Positions 1 through 7,797 of a stretch of 15,433 nt of DNA are shown in pieces. The DNA comes from Thermoplasmata archaeon. Its GTDB lineage: Archaea; Thermoplasmatota; Thermoplasmata; Lutacidiplasmatales; UBA184. How positions within the stretch are numbered: position 1 is the first letter of the stretch; each line of letters starts with the position of its first letter. A program made the position numbers and the translations under genes. Where the stretch lies: NCBI GenBank assembly GCA_030044105.1, contig JASHWL010000213.1, positions 1 through 15,433 on the forward strand, given 5' to 3'. The notes under the pieces are model-generated. The model did no database searches. It had not been told where the DNA came from and saw nothing but the letters and a program-made list of their open reading frames with translations.

Positions 1-828
1 CGTGTACGGGTACGTTCCGTTCGGTTCGTCGAACTCGACGGCGGTGGTCGAGGAACTGAACGTCGATCCGTCGGTGAGGTTGAGCCACCATTCGGTGCCC
101 GAGGGAAGCCCGCTCTCGGTCACGCTCACGCCGAAGGTCACCGGCTCGAACGCCGTCCCCCGGGAGACGGCGCTGCCCGCCACGGTGATGGTGCCCCCGG
201 AGGAGGAGAAGCTCTTGTCGGCGGTTGCGACGGCGTAGGCATAGGTTCCGTTTGCCTGGAGGAACCCGACCGTTCCGCTCGTGGAGCCGAACGACGGGCC
301 CGCAGTCAGGTTGATCCACCAGGCCGTGCCCGAGGGCAAGCCGCTTTCGGTGAAGGTCACCTCGTACCGCACGAGCGAAAACGACGTGGGCTCCGACACG
401 GGCGAGCCGTCCACGGTAAGGGTCCCACCGGGCGCGCTGTAGCTCTTGTCGGCCGTCGCGATCGCGTAGGCATAGCTGCCATTCATCTCGTTGAACTCGA
501 TGGTGGCGCTGGTGGACCCCACGCTCGCCCCCGTGGTCAGGTTGACCCACCACATGGTATCCACGGGCAGGCCCGTCTCCGTCAGGGAAACCGCGTAGGT
601 CACGGGCGTGAACGCGACCGCCTGCGCGACGGCGGCCCCGTCCACGTTGAACGTCCCCCCCGCCGAGGAGTAGCTCTTGTCCGCGCTCGCGACCTGGTAG
701 AAGTACGACCCGTTCGGTTCGCTGAACAGGATCGCGCTCGAGGTCGAGCCGAGCGCGGGGCCGGAGGTCACGTTCACCCACCACTCGGTCCCCGCCGGAA
801 GACCGCTCTCGGTGAAGCGGATCGCGAA
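1..828 (-). repeat. Tandem 231-bp (77-residue) repeats, ESGLP/WW type, 3 full units plus a partial fourth
   Basis: The Pro codon of the ESGLP (or ETGLP) motif lies at 796-798, 565-567, 334-336 and 103-105, so three successive intervals are exactly 231 bp. Units span 828-598, 597-367, 366-136 and 135-1 (cut by the window edge). Each unit has ESGLP, a Trp-Trp pair, an N-L/V-T sequon, GSTS, NGSY or NGTY, ADKSYS or ADKSFS, and GGT..V.G. They look like small beta-sandwich (Ig-like) stalk modules of a surface protein. The copies differ at many third positions and at several residues. Confidence 0.9.
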
Positions 829-3051
829 CTCCCCGATCGGGGGCGGGGACGAATAGGGAAGCAGCTGGGTCCACACCCCGGCCGCATACTCCCAGGTGTC
901 GTTCAGCGCCCCGGCGGACGTCACGCCCCCGAACAGCACGACCTTGCCGTCGGGGGCGTCGAACGCCATTCCCGCCGAGGTCCGGGGACTGGGAGAGACG
1001 AGCGGGGAGATGTTGGCCCAGGTCGCGCCGTTGAACTCCCACGTGTCGTTCAGGTACCCGTTCGAACCGTCTCCTCCGAAGAGCAGCAGGTACCCGTCCG
1101 CGGTATCGTCGGCGAATGCCCCGCCCTCGCGGGCCGATGGAGCGGCGCTCGGGTTGAGCTCGGTCCAGCTTCCGGACGAGAACACCCACGTGTCCTGAAG
1201 GGGCCCGGAGTCGGACTCGCCTCCGAACATCACGACCGACTTGGTCGAGGCGTCGTACGCGAACGCCATCTCGTCGCGTGCCGGCGGAGAGGTCGCGGGG
1301 GAGATCTCGGTCCAGTTGCCGTTGGCGAACGTCCAGGTGTCCGAGAGATAGCCGGAGGCCCCCAGGCCCCCGAACAGGACCGCGTAGCCCGCGGCCGCGT
1401 CGTACGCCAGGCCGGCATCGTACCGGGCCGGCGGATCTTCGAGCGACTTCTTCGTGATGTTCTTCCAGTCGCCTCGCTCGAAACTCCAGGTGTCCGCGGA
1501 GAGCGCGGTGCCGTTGATCCCGCCGAAGAGCAGGACGGTGTCGTTCTTCGCGTCGTAGGTCATGCTCACGCCTGCGAGCGCCGGCGGCGACTCCGGCGGG
1601 GTGAGCTCGAGCCACGTGCCCCCGACGAACCGCCACGTCTGCGGCGCGGACCCCGCGGCATCGCTGCCGAACAGCAGCACGTAGCCGTCCTCCGCGTCGA
1701 ACGCGAAGGAGAGGCCCGCGGCGGCGGGCGGGGAGGGGATCGGAGTGAGGTTCAGCCAGGTCCCGTTGGAGAATCCCCACACATCCGAGAGCAGGGGAGC
1801 ATCCGGCTCCGGTTCGCTCAGCCCGCCGTACAGGAGGACGTAGCCGTCGGCCGGGTCGTACGTCATCGCGCCGGAGAAGCGCGATACGGGGTACAGGGCG
1901 AGGGAGAGCTCGGTCCACTCGCCGCCCGAGAACTCCCAGGTGTCGTCCTCCGCGACATCCCCGGGTCCGATGCCGCCGAACAGGACGACGGCCCCGACGG
2001 CGGGGTCGTAGGTCATGGTCGCCCCCCAGCGGTTCGAGGGGGAATCGGATGGAGACAGGCTCTGCCACACGCCGTCCTCGAACGCCCACGTCCCCGGCGC
2101 GGAGGAATTGAGGACGGACCCCCCGCAGCCCTCCCCGGCTCGCTTGCCTACGCCGCCGAACATCACGACGTAGCCCGCGGCGGCATCGTAATCCCCGCTG
2201 CTCCCGAACCGGCAGCTCGGGGTGTCGGCGGCGGACGTCGCGGCGGATACGTTGGTCCAGACTCCCCCGGCGAACTCCCACGTGTCGTTGTAGAAGCTGC
2301 GTTCGTAGTTTCCGCCGAACAGCACGACGTAGCCCTCGGCCGCGTCGTAGGCCATCATCGAGCCGTAGCCTTGAGGTGGGGCGTCGGAGGGATCGGTGAG
2401 GTTCGTCCACTTTCCGCCTCGGAACGCCCAGGTGTCGTTGAAGTAGGTGGTGGTGGAGATCGAGGTCCCGTGCCCCCTCCCCCCGAAGAGCACGATCTCG
2501 CGGTCCGCGGCGTCGTACACCATGCTGGCGGCGCTTCGCTTCGGCGGCGAGGCCGACCCCGAGAGGGCGAGCTGGGTCCAGGTGCCGTTCTGGAAAGTCC
2601 AGGTTCCCGCGTTCGCCGAGCCCCCGAAGAGCACCACGTACCCATCGGCCGCATCGTACGCCATGACCGCCCCGTAGGCCGCGGGCGGCGCAGCATCCGA
2701 CGCGGCGGCGGTCGAACCGCTCGCGAGATCCGCTGAGGTCGGAGAACAGGACCCCGACGAGCCCGAGGAGTCCACCTGACAGTCGAGCCGACTTCCGGCG
2801 GCCGGGCCCTCGCCCGCGGAGAGCGTCTGAACGGCGGCGGCGACGCTCCCCGTCCCCGAGGCTCCGGACGGGCCCGGCGCGCCCGACGGTACGTTCGGCG
2901 GACCCCGAAGCTCAGCGGAGGGGCCGACGGAGACCGCCGCCGCGCCCAAGAGCGACTCCGCGAGCAGCAGGGCGAGCGTGAACCACAGCGCGAACGGGGC
3001 GATGCGGGCACGGGAGGGCGGCCGATCGTCGCGGAACCCGCTCACTCGCAT
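1..3051 (-). CDS. Secreted kelch-repeat surface protein with C-terminal 77-residue tandem repeats (partial, 3' end outside window)
   Basis: One open frame runs from ATG at 3051 to the left window edge (1017 codons, no stop), so the C-terminus is missing. Residues about 18-42 form a hydrophobic segment after an Arg-rich N-terminus, which looks like a signal peptide or membrane anchor. A Ser/Gly/Ala-rich linker follows. From about residue 124 to 730 there are about twelve kelch-type units with the pattern YDAADGYVVLFGG...NDTWEF..G.WT, enough for one large or two six-bladed beta-propellers. From residue 742 come 77-residue units with ESGLPxGTxWW. Many N-x-S/T sequons fit an exported, glycosylated protein. 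The likely role is surface binding or adhesion; no catalytic residues are recognised. A TATA-like element lies about 70 bp upstream. More repeats and a membrane anchor probably lie beyond the edge. The ligand is unknown. Confidence 0.9.
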   Translation of the reverse strand, partial: MRVSGFRDDRPPSRARIAPFALWFTLALLLAESLLGAAAVSVGPSAELRGPPNVPSGAPGPSGASGTGSVAAAVQTLSAGEGPAAGSRLDCQVDSSGSSGSCSPTSADLASGSTAAASDAAPPAAYGAVMAYDAADGYVVLFGGSANAGTWTFQNGTWTQLALSGSASPPKRSAASMVYDAADREIVLFGGRGHGTSISTTTYFNDTWAFRGGKWTNLTDPSDAPPQGYGSMMAYDAAEGYVVLFGGNYERSFYNDTWEFAGGVWTNVSAATSAADTPSCRFGSSGDYDAAAGYVVMFGGVGKRAGEGCGGSVLNSSAPGTWAFEDGVWQSLSPSDSPSNRWGATMTYDPAVGAVVLFGGIGPGDVAEDDTWEFSGGEWTELSLALYPVSRFSGAMTYDPADGYVLLYGGLSEPEPDAPLLSDVWGFSNGTWLNLTPIPSPPAAAGLSFAFDAEDGYVLLFGSDAAGSAPQTWRFVGGTWLELTPPESPPALAGVSMTYDAKNDTVLLFGGINGTALSADTWSFERGDWKNITKKSLEDPPARYDAGLAYDAAAGYAVLFGGLGASGYLSDTWTFANGNWTEISPATSPPARDEMAFAYDASTKSVVMFGGESDSGPLQDTWVFSSGSWTELNPSAAPSAREGGAFADDTADGYLLLFGGDGSNGYLNDTWEFNGATWANISPLVSPSPRTSAGMAFDAPDGKVVLFGGVTSAGALNDTWEYAAGVWTQLLPYSSPPPIGEFAIRFTESGLPAGTEWWVNVTSGPALGSTSSAILFSEPNGSYFYQVASADKSYSSAGGTFNVDGAAVAQAVAFTPVTYAVSLTETGLPVDTMWWVNLTTGASVGSTSATIEFNEMNGSYAYAIATADKSYSAPGGTLTVDGSPVSEPTSFSLVRYEVTFTESGLPSGTAWWINLTAGPSFGSTSGTVGFLQANGTYAYAVATADKSFSSSGGTITVAGSAVSRGTAFEPVTFGVSVTESGLPSGTEWWLNLTDGSTFSSSTTAVEFDEPNGTYPYT
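862..2682 (-). repeat. Kelch-type repeat array (about 12 units)
   Basis: Reading the surface-protein frame, the motif (A/T)YDxxxGYVVLFGG, followed 10-25 residues later by DTWxFxxGxWT, recurs about twelve times. Examples are YDAADGYVVLFGG near 2640-2680 and FDAPDGKVVLFGG near 930-970. Units are roughly 45-60 residues long with variable loops; two units carry long insertions (near 2100-2200 and 2440-2500). Kelch units form four-stranded blades of a beta-propeller, and twelve would fill two six-bladed propellers. One unit near 1680 has LFGS instead of LFGG. Confidence 0.88.
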
Positions 3052-3458
3052 CGAGGCGCCCCTTGGGCTCTCCACCGGCGGAAGACCTCGGGAGGCCGTC
3101 GTACTCCGGGAACCGCTGATAAGGCTTCTTCGGAGCGGGGGATGAACCGGCCGCCGCGCGTGTTCCCGGCGACGCCGGGCATGCGGTTGGGCTGGGCACG
3201 AGTCTCCGAGCCCGAAGCCGGGAGCCCCTCGAGTGCCTCCCGTCATCGGCGACGTCGGCCGGCGGGAGCGGGTCCCCACCGGACCTCATGGAAACTCCGG
3301 CTCGATACGTCGATCCGGCGCGCCGGCGCTCGATCCCGCCGGCACCGAGCTCGTTGCAGATTTCGTCGCGTTCCAAGCTTCGAGAGGTCCGTGGCCGGAC
3401 CCTCCGGGCGAAGTGGCCCGCTGGGCGGCGTGCCCGCGTCGCGATCGGTGCGATCCGG
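3052..3458. other. Intergenic region between the two surface-protein genes; no gene seen
   Basis: About 400 bp separate the stop of the beta-helix gene from the start of the kelch gene. Open frames exist on both strands, but they encode Arg/Pro/Gly-rich strings without domain character and without the third-position G/C preference of the real genes. The only supported element is the TATA-like sequence at 3115-3129. No T-rich terminator is visible after the beta-helix gene stop. Confidence 0.6.
3115..3129 (-). promoter_or_regulatory. Putative archaeal promoter (BRE plus TATA) of the kelch surface protein gene
   Basis: On the minus strand the sequence reads AAGAAGCCTTATCAG: a purine-rich BRE-like stretch and a TTATCA TATA-like core. 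It stands out as AT-richer than its surroundings and lies about 70 bp upstream of the ATG at 3051. Transcription would start near 3093-3097 with an untranslated leader of about 45 bases. It shares AAGCCTT with the hppA promoter. Confidence 0.5.
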
Positions 3459-5783
3459 CTACCCGAAGCGGCGGGATCTCGTTCGCATCGCGGAAGCTAC
3501 CGCAATCGGAGCGACGACGCCGACCACGACCCCGAGCGAGAGCGCGAGGGTCGTCAGCAGGTCCTGGGTAGAGTATTTCGCGAGCCCGCTCGGACCCGGC
3601 GCACCGGCGGGGAACGTCGGCGTCATGGCCGGCACCGCCGCGCTCGGGCCCGACGTCCACGAGCCGTTCCACGCTTCGACCGCGACGTAGTACTCGGTCC
3701 CCGGGGTCAGCCCGGTCAGGTTGAACGTGGTCGCGTTGCCCACGGAGAGCGTCGCGTTCGGACCCGCGACGCTCGTCGCGACGAGGAGCGAGTAGCTGGT
3801 GACGTCGCCGCTCGCGGGCGACCATGTGAGCTCAACCGACTGTGGCGTGGTTCCGGCCACGGCCAGGCCGGGAGGGACCCCGGGCGACCAGTTCGGCGTC
3901 TCCACCCCGACGGTGGGCGTCGGGGCGGACGGTCGGGAGCCGTTCCACGCGACGACCGCGAAGTAGTACGGCTCGACCGGAACCAGGCCCGAGACCGTCG
4001 TCGAGGTCACGTTGCCCAGCGCGATCTGCTGCGAGAGGGCGCCCGGGGAGGCGCCGAGCAGCAGCGAGTAGTTCGACACCGGTCCGTACGCCGCCGCCCA
4101 CTCGAGGTTCACCGCATCCGGGGTCAGCGAGCTCACCTGGACATCGCCGGCGGGCGAAGGGGTCAGCACCGGAAGGTCGTTGACGATCGCGTCCAGCGAC
4201 CATACGCCCGCGCCGAGGTCGGCCCACCCCGGGGATCCGGCGAGGTCCAGCAGCGACAGCTTCGACGGCGCTCGGTCCCCGAGCGAGGTATACGAGAGCT
4301 CGGAGAACGTGCTGTTCTGCGACAGCGTGAGCGCGGGAGCCGAGAACAGGAAGCCCGACGTCGACCCCGCGATCTCCACGAGGTCGTCGCTCCAGGTGTT
4401 CCAGCGCACCGTCAGTTGGAACGGATCCGCGCCCCCGGTGCCGTTGGGAAAGACGAAGGTATTGCCTGCGATCACCGACGTGTTCCCGCCGGTCGGGGTC
4501 CCGTCGACCTCGATCGGCTCCACCGTCGTGTGCGAACAGTCCATGCTGTTCCCGAGGAAGACCGACGGGAGCTCGTTCACGCAGCCGGAGAACGTCGAGT
4601 CCTCCACCGACACCATGTTCGCGGCGTAGTTCACCGACCCGACGAAGGTGTCGTCCGCCCATGTGAGCGAGGAGAAGAGGTTCTGATTGCCCGAGGAGGC
4701 CCCCGACACGTCCGTCGAGACGACGTACGACGAGGGGGTACCGGTGGCGTTGATCAGGACATGCTCGAAGACGGTGCCCCCCCACGAGCCGCCGACGGTG
4801 GGGTCGATCGTGAGGTGGCCCTGCACGGTCCAGTTCTCGATCAAGCACGCCTGCGCCGGCTGGACCTCGAACGCGGCCTGCCCGATGCCCGTGACGTTCT
4901 CGAGGGTGCAGTTCTGCAGGTGGCCCACGTTGAGGAAGTTCGTGCCGCCACGGAAGCCCGGATACGTCTCGAACGGCACCGAGTCGTTGGTGGCGGTGAA
5001 GTTGTCGAGCAGATAGTCCGTGGCCGGCGCCCCCCCGCTGGAACTGTCGAGATGCAGGCCGTTCGGCTCGGGTCCCGGGCCGAACAGGCCCGTGAGGGCC
5101 ACGTCGGAGTACACGTGGTGCTCGCCGCCGCTGGCGTCGAAGATCAGCGAGCCGGTCCAGTCCTCCGCGGCGCTGGTCGCCTCGGCCCCGACGGTGAGGT
5201 CGCACATCTCGAAGTTGTTGAGCGGCGTCGGGCCGGACGTCTCGATGACGTTCGCCGTGGTGCCGTTCACGGGACCGCCCAGGGTCTCGTTGTACACGCC
5301 GACCAGCGTTCCGTTCGCCGCCGTGAAGTTCCCGATCGGGTCAGTCGGGAGCGAGATGGTGGTCTGATCCTCGCCCGCGCCCTGGATGGAGACGTCGCTG
5401 TACTTCGCGAAGTCGAGGGTCGAGTTGACCGTAAAGACCCCCGGGCCGAGGTACAGCGTCCCGCCGCCCTCCGTCCCCAGGCTGTCGAACGCCTGAACGA
5501 TCGCCTGGGTCGGGTCCGCGGAGGTCGCGGAGAGGTAGAGGGAGGGACCGGTCTGGCTGCAGTTCGCTGGATCGTCGCCGGCCGCGTTCGCCCCGGCCCC
5601 GACATGCGTCGCCGTTTCCGGGTCGAGGGGGCCGACGTTGGGGTCTCCGGACGCGAAGCTCGCCGGGGCGCGGAGGCTTACCGAGAGCGCCATCGACGAG
5701 GCGAGGAGCACGACGAGCAGAACGACCGGGCCGACGAGCGCGCGGGCCGGAGTGTGCTCGGAAAATGGAGCTGGCGTCCGCAT
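3459..5783 (-). CDS. Membrane-anchored surface protein: right-handed beta-helix (pectate-lyase-like) plus two fibronectin type III domains
   Basis: 774 residues. Residues 16-36 are a strongly hydrophobic signal peptide or anchor. Residues about 90-146 match the start of pectate-lyase-like beta-helix proteins: a helix with AIVQAFDSL, then GGGTLYLGPGVFTV, then VSIQGAGEDQTTISL. Residues about 150-510 continue as short beta-helix coils rich in Asn, Thr and Val. Two Fn3 domains follow (about 545-628 and 635-718), each with a Leu-Glu-Trp or Leu-Thr-Trp strand and a YYFAV.AWNGS or YYVAVEAWNGS motif. Residues about 742-763 are a transmembrane segment followed by basic residues, so the C-terminus is probably cytoplasmic. 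Sequons are abundant. Beta-helix proteins of this class bind or cleave polysaccharide; I cannot place catalytic residues, so enzyme activity is uncertain. ATG 5783 lies about 27 bp from a TATA-like palindrome, supporting this start. Confidence 0.9.
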   Translation of the reverse strand: MRTPAPFSEHTPARALVGPVVLLVVLLASSMALSVSLRAPASFASGDPNVGPLDPETATHVGAGANAAGDDPANCSQTGPSLYLSATSADPTQAIVQAFDSLGTEGGGTLYLGPGVFTVNSTLDFAKYSDVSIQGAGEDQTTISLPTDPIGNFTAANGTLVGVYNETLGGPVNGTTANVIETSGPTPLNNFEMCDLTVGAEATSAAEDWTGSLIFDASGGEHHVYSDVALTGLFGPGPEPNGLHLDSSSGGAPATDYLLDNFTATNDSVPFETYPGFRGGTNFLNVGHLQNCTLENVTGIGQAAFEVQPAQACLIENWTVQGHLTIDPTVGGSWGGTVFEHVLINATGTPSSYVVSTDVSGASSGNQNLFSSLTWADDTFVGSVNYAANMVSVEDSTFSGCVNELPSVFLGNSMDCSHTTVEPIEVDGTPTGGNTSVIAGNTFVFPNGTGGADPFQLTVRWNTWSDDLVEIAGSTSGFLFSAPALTLSQNSTFSELSYTSLGDRAPSKLSLLDLAGSPGWADLGAGVWSLDAIVNDLPVLTPSPAGDVQVSSLTPDAVNLEWAAAYGPVSNYSLLLGASPGALSQQIALGNVTSTTVSGLVPVEPYYFAVVAWNGSRPSAPTPTVGVETPNWSPGVPPGLAVAGTTPQSVELTWSPASGDVTSYSLLVATSVAGPNATLSVGNATTFNLTGLTPGTEYYVAVEAWNGSWTSGPSAAVPAMTPTFPAGAPGPSGLAKYSTQDLLTTLALSLGVVVGVVAPIAVASAMRTRSRRFG

Positions 5784-6387
5784 AGAGATTCGCCAAAAAG
5801 ACTGCGCATTAATGCGTATTCACGGTTTTTAGCCTTTACGCCGCCGCACGAGCCTCGACGTCCCGCGGGATTCTGCCCCAACCCCCGCGCGGGCCGCCGG
5901 ACCAGCGGTCGGTGAGTTCCCCGAGCACGACCCCCATCCTCCGGTCGGTTCCGACCGAGCTCGAGGAGCCGGCCCGACCCGTATAAGCCGAAGTACACGA
6001 ATCCAGGCTCGGCATGGGACATCCGAGGCCGCGGCCCCGGGGCTGGGACTGGGGTCTCCCGGTTCGGACACCGGAATCGCGGGTCAATGCCGTCCGGTGA
6101 CCCGGCGGCTTACGCAGTGCTGCGTGGTCCTATCGCGTCCGACCGGGGCGGATCCGCCGCTCGAACGAGAGTCCAGTGTCGTGCGTTTGGGACGAGTTCG
6201 AGACCGCTCCTTTTGGCACCCGGGATCGCGCCCACCCGGTCCTACATCCTCGATTCGATCCTCGTCCCCTGCGGCGCGTCCGCGATTCGGTCCGGCGTGG
6301 GGACCCCCCGGACTCCGCCAGGCGCCGTCGGATCCGGGCGGCGCTCGCGCGAGGCCCGTGGAGCCGGGGACGTCGGTCTGTCGCCGG
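5784..6387. other. Intergenic region of about 600 bp with several inverted repeats; no convincing gene
   Basis: Between the beta-helix gene start and the ABC permease stop no open frame has recognisable domains or the codon bias of its neighbours, and I found no tRNA-like T-arm or cloverleaf. It contains dyads: CGGTCGG-tt-CCGACCG at 5942-5957, ACGCAG-tg-CTGCGT at 6112-6125, and the perfect GGCGGATCCGCC at 6147-6158. There is also a TATA-like GTATAAGCC at 5981-5989 ahead of a 28-codon frame (6014-6100). It could hold regulatory sites or a small RNA. Confidence 0.5.
5805..5816 (-). promoter_or_regulatory. Perfect 12-bp palindrome overlapping the putative TATA box of the beta-helix gene
   Basis: CGCATTAATGCG is a perfect dyad centred 27-28 bp upstream of ATG 5783, the spacing of a TATA box ahead of a leaderless archaeal gene. 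The AT core (CATTAATG) could serve as the TATA element, and the dyad could be an operator for a dimeric repressor acting by TBP exclusion. A second AT-rich element, CTAAAAAC on the minus strand (about 5825-5832), is an alternative TATA box giving a leader of about 20 bases. Confidence 0.45.
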
Positions 6388-7797
6388 TCAGTCTCTCTTC
6401 GCGGCGAGGATCAGCCCGCCGGCGATGGGAAGGGCCAGCCAGGCGACGAGAACGACCACCCAGACGATCGTCGGCGAAACGACCGGTAGCACAGCGCTCG
6501 CCCCCGGGGGCGATATGGCGAGGACGGCCGAGGATACGATCGACTGGCCCGTGGAGATGGGATTCAGGAGGCCCACATGGGCCTGCCACGCGTTGCTGCT
6601 CGCGATCGAACCGTTCAGCACCCCGGTCGACTGAGCGATCGTGGTCGTGATCGTCCCCCAGAAGATCGAGCCCACGAGCGCGATGGCTAGGCCCGTCGCC
6701 AACAACGCCCCTGGGGACCGCAACACGTGCGCCAGCAGGAAGGTGAGGCCGAGGAACGCCAGCGCGAGCACGAACGCCGTTCCCCAGAGCCCGGTCCAAA
6801 CGCTGGAGGGGAACGTGATGCCGGCCCGGTACCCTAGGACCGCTACGAACGCGAGGGTCGCCACGGCGGTCCCTACGGTGATCGCGATCGTCGCGCCCAG
6901 GAACCGCTGGGCGAAGAGGCGGGACCGCGAGATCGGCAGCGCCAGCACCGGTTCGAGCGCGCCCGTCAACCGCTCCCGACCGTACGCGGTGTACGCGATG
7001 AACACCGCCGCCAGCGGGATGAAGAGCGAGAGGTCCTCCACCGCGGTCAGGAGGGCGGCGCCGGCGGGAGTGGCCGAGCCGGACTCAGCCGCGAAGCTCG
7101 ACGCGTCCGCGCCGTACGTTTCCACGACCGTGGAGGCGTTGGCCAGTTCGAGGTAGACGGGCTGCCCCGGGGTCAGGTTGGAGAACAGGACGGAGAACCG
7201 TTGCGGGTACGACGTGACCGCCCCCAGGCTGATCCAGGGACTAGTGTCATTCAGACTGTACAGCAACCGGAGCCCGGCCGGCACGGTTCCGTTGGTGTTG
7301 CCGAACGCCACGAGGACCTGGGGTTCGACGACGAACTGTCCGACCTGCACCATGTAGATGATGCCGAACAGGCGGACCGTGACGTTCGGCCCGGGCGTGG
7401 GGAGCGGCCCGCTGGTGATCCCGGCGACTCCGCCCGGCTCTAACGCCGTCGCGGTGACCGAGTACTGACCCGCCGGCACCGACCAGTTCAGTCGGACGAA
7501 TCCGCCGGACGCCGTGACGCCGTGCACGGCTCCGGTCGAAGGACCCGACCCGTTGATCTGCGTGAAATTGAGCCATACCTGCACTCCCGCGACGGGGACT
7601 CCCACGCCGTTGAATGCGAATCCGGAGAAGTGGTAACCGGAGGAGTACGAGGTCGTGAGCGCGAGCGTCACGCCTCTCGAGGGGCTTTGGGACAGCGGGG
7701 GCGCCAGGAGGACGCTCACCACGACCAGCAGCGCCAGCGTTCCCACCACGGACGGCGTCCGCAGCGGGCGAAGCGTGTCGCGGAGCAGGGGCTTCAC
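6388..7797 (-). CDS. ABC-2 type transporter permease with large extracellular domain
   Basis: 469 residues starting at GTG 7797, whose bases overlap the ATPase stop (GTGA, 4-bp overlap), so the two are translationally coupled. TM1 is at about 17-33. A long exported region (about 34-252) carries many sequons and an Ig- or carboxypeptidase-regulatory-like stretch (GVPVAGVQVWLNF ... VPAGQYSVTATA). About five further TM segments follow (about 257-273, 310-331, 340-358, 372-391, 446-466). After TM2 comes YGRERLTGALEPVLALPISRSRL, here split as YGRERLTGALEP and LALPISRSRL, typical of ABC-2 permeases of the NosY/export type. It would form a dimer with the upstream ATPase to export an unknown substrate (lipid, glycan, peptide or drug). 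Family identity is good; substrate is unknown. The ectodomain is unusual in size. Confidence 0.87.
   Translation of the reverse strand: MKPLLRDTLRPLRTPSVVGTLALLVVVSVLLAPPLSQSPSRGVTLALTTSYSSGYHFSGFAFNGVGVPVAGVQVWLNFTQINGSGPSTGAVHGVTASGGFVRLNWSVPAGQYSVTATALEPGGVAGITSGPLPTPGPNVTVRLFGIIYMVQVGQFVVEPQVLVAFGNTNGTVPAGLRLLYSLNDTSPWISLGAVTSYPQRFSVLFSNLTPGQPVYLELANASTVVETYGADASSFAAESGSATPAGAALLTAVEDLSLFIPLAAVFIAYTAYGRERLTGALEPVLALPISRSRLFAQRFLGATIAITVGTAVATLAFVAVLGYRAGITFPSSVWTGLWGTAFVLALAFLGLTFLLAHVLRSPGALLATGLAIALVGSIFWGTITTTIAQSTGVLNGSIASSNAWQAHVGLLNPISTGQSIVSSAVLAISPPGASAVLPVVSPTIVWVVVLVAWLALPIAGGLILAAKRD

Noticed and set aside
2355..3011. 218-codon minus-strand frame within the kelch gene
   Set aside because: Out of frame with the kelch repeats; it is Arg/Pro/Ser-rich shadow sequence.
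3315..3326. CCGGCGCGCCGG palindrome in the intergenic region
   Set aside because: Pure G/C palindromes of this length are expected by chance at this base composition, and it is not placed near a start codon.
3288..5915. 875-codon plus-strand open frame
   Set aside because: It is antisense to the beta-helix/Fn3 gene and encodes Arg/Gly/Asp-rich sequence without domains; the minus-strand frame has clear folds, signal peptide and anchors.
5678..6022. Minus-strand frame from 6022 into the beta-helix gene
   Set aside because: Overlaps the real gene out of frame; no recognisable features beyond the first residues.
6194..6215. GTTCGAGAC resembling a tRNA T-loop
   Set aside because: The flanking bases do not form a 5-bp T-stem and no acceptor or anticodon arm fits.
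6087..6650. Plus-strand open frames in the gene-free region running into the ABC permease
   Set aside because: No domains, irregular composition, and most of their length is antisense to the permease or intergenic.
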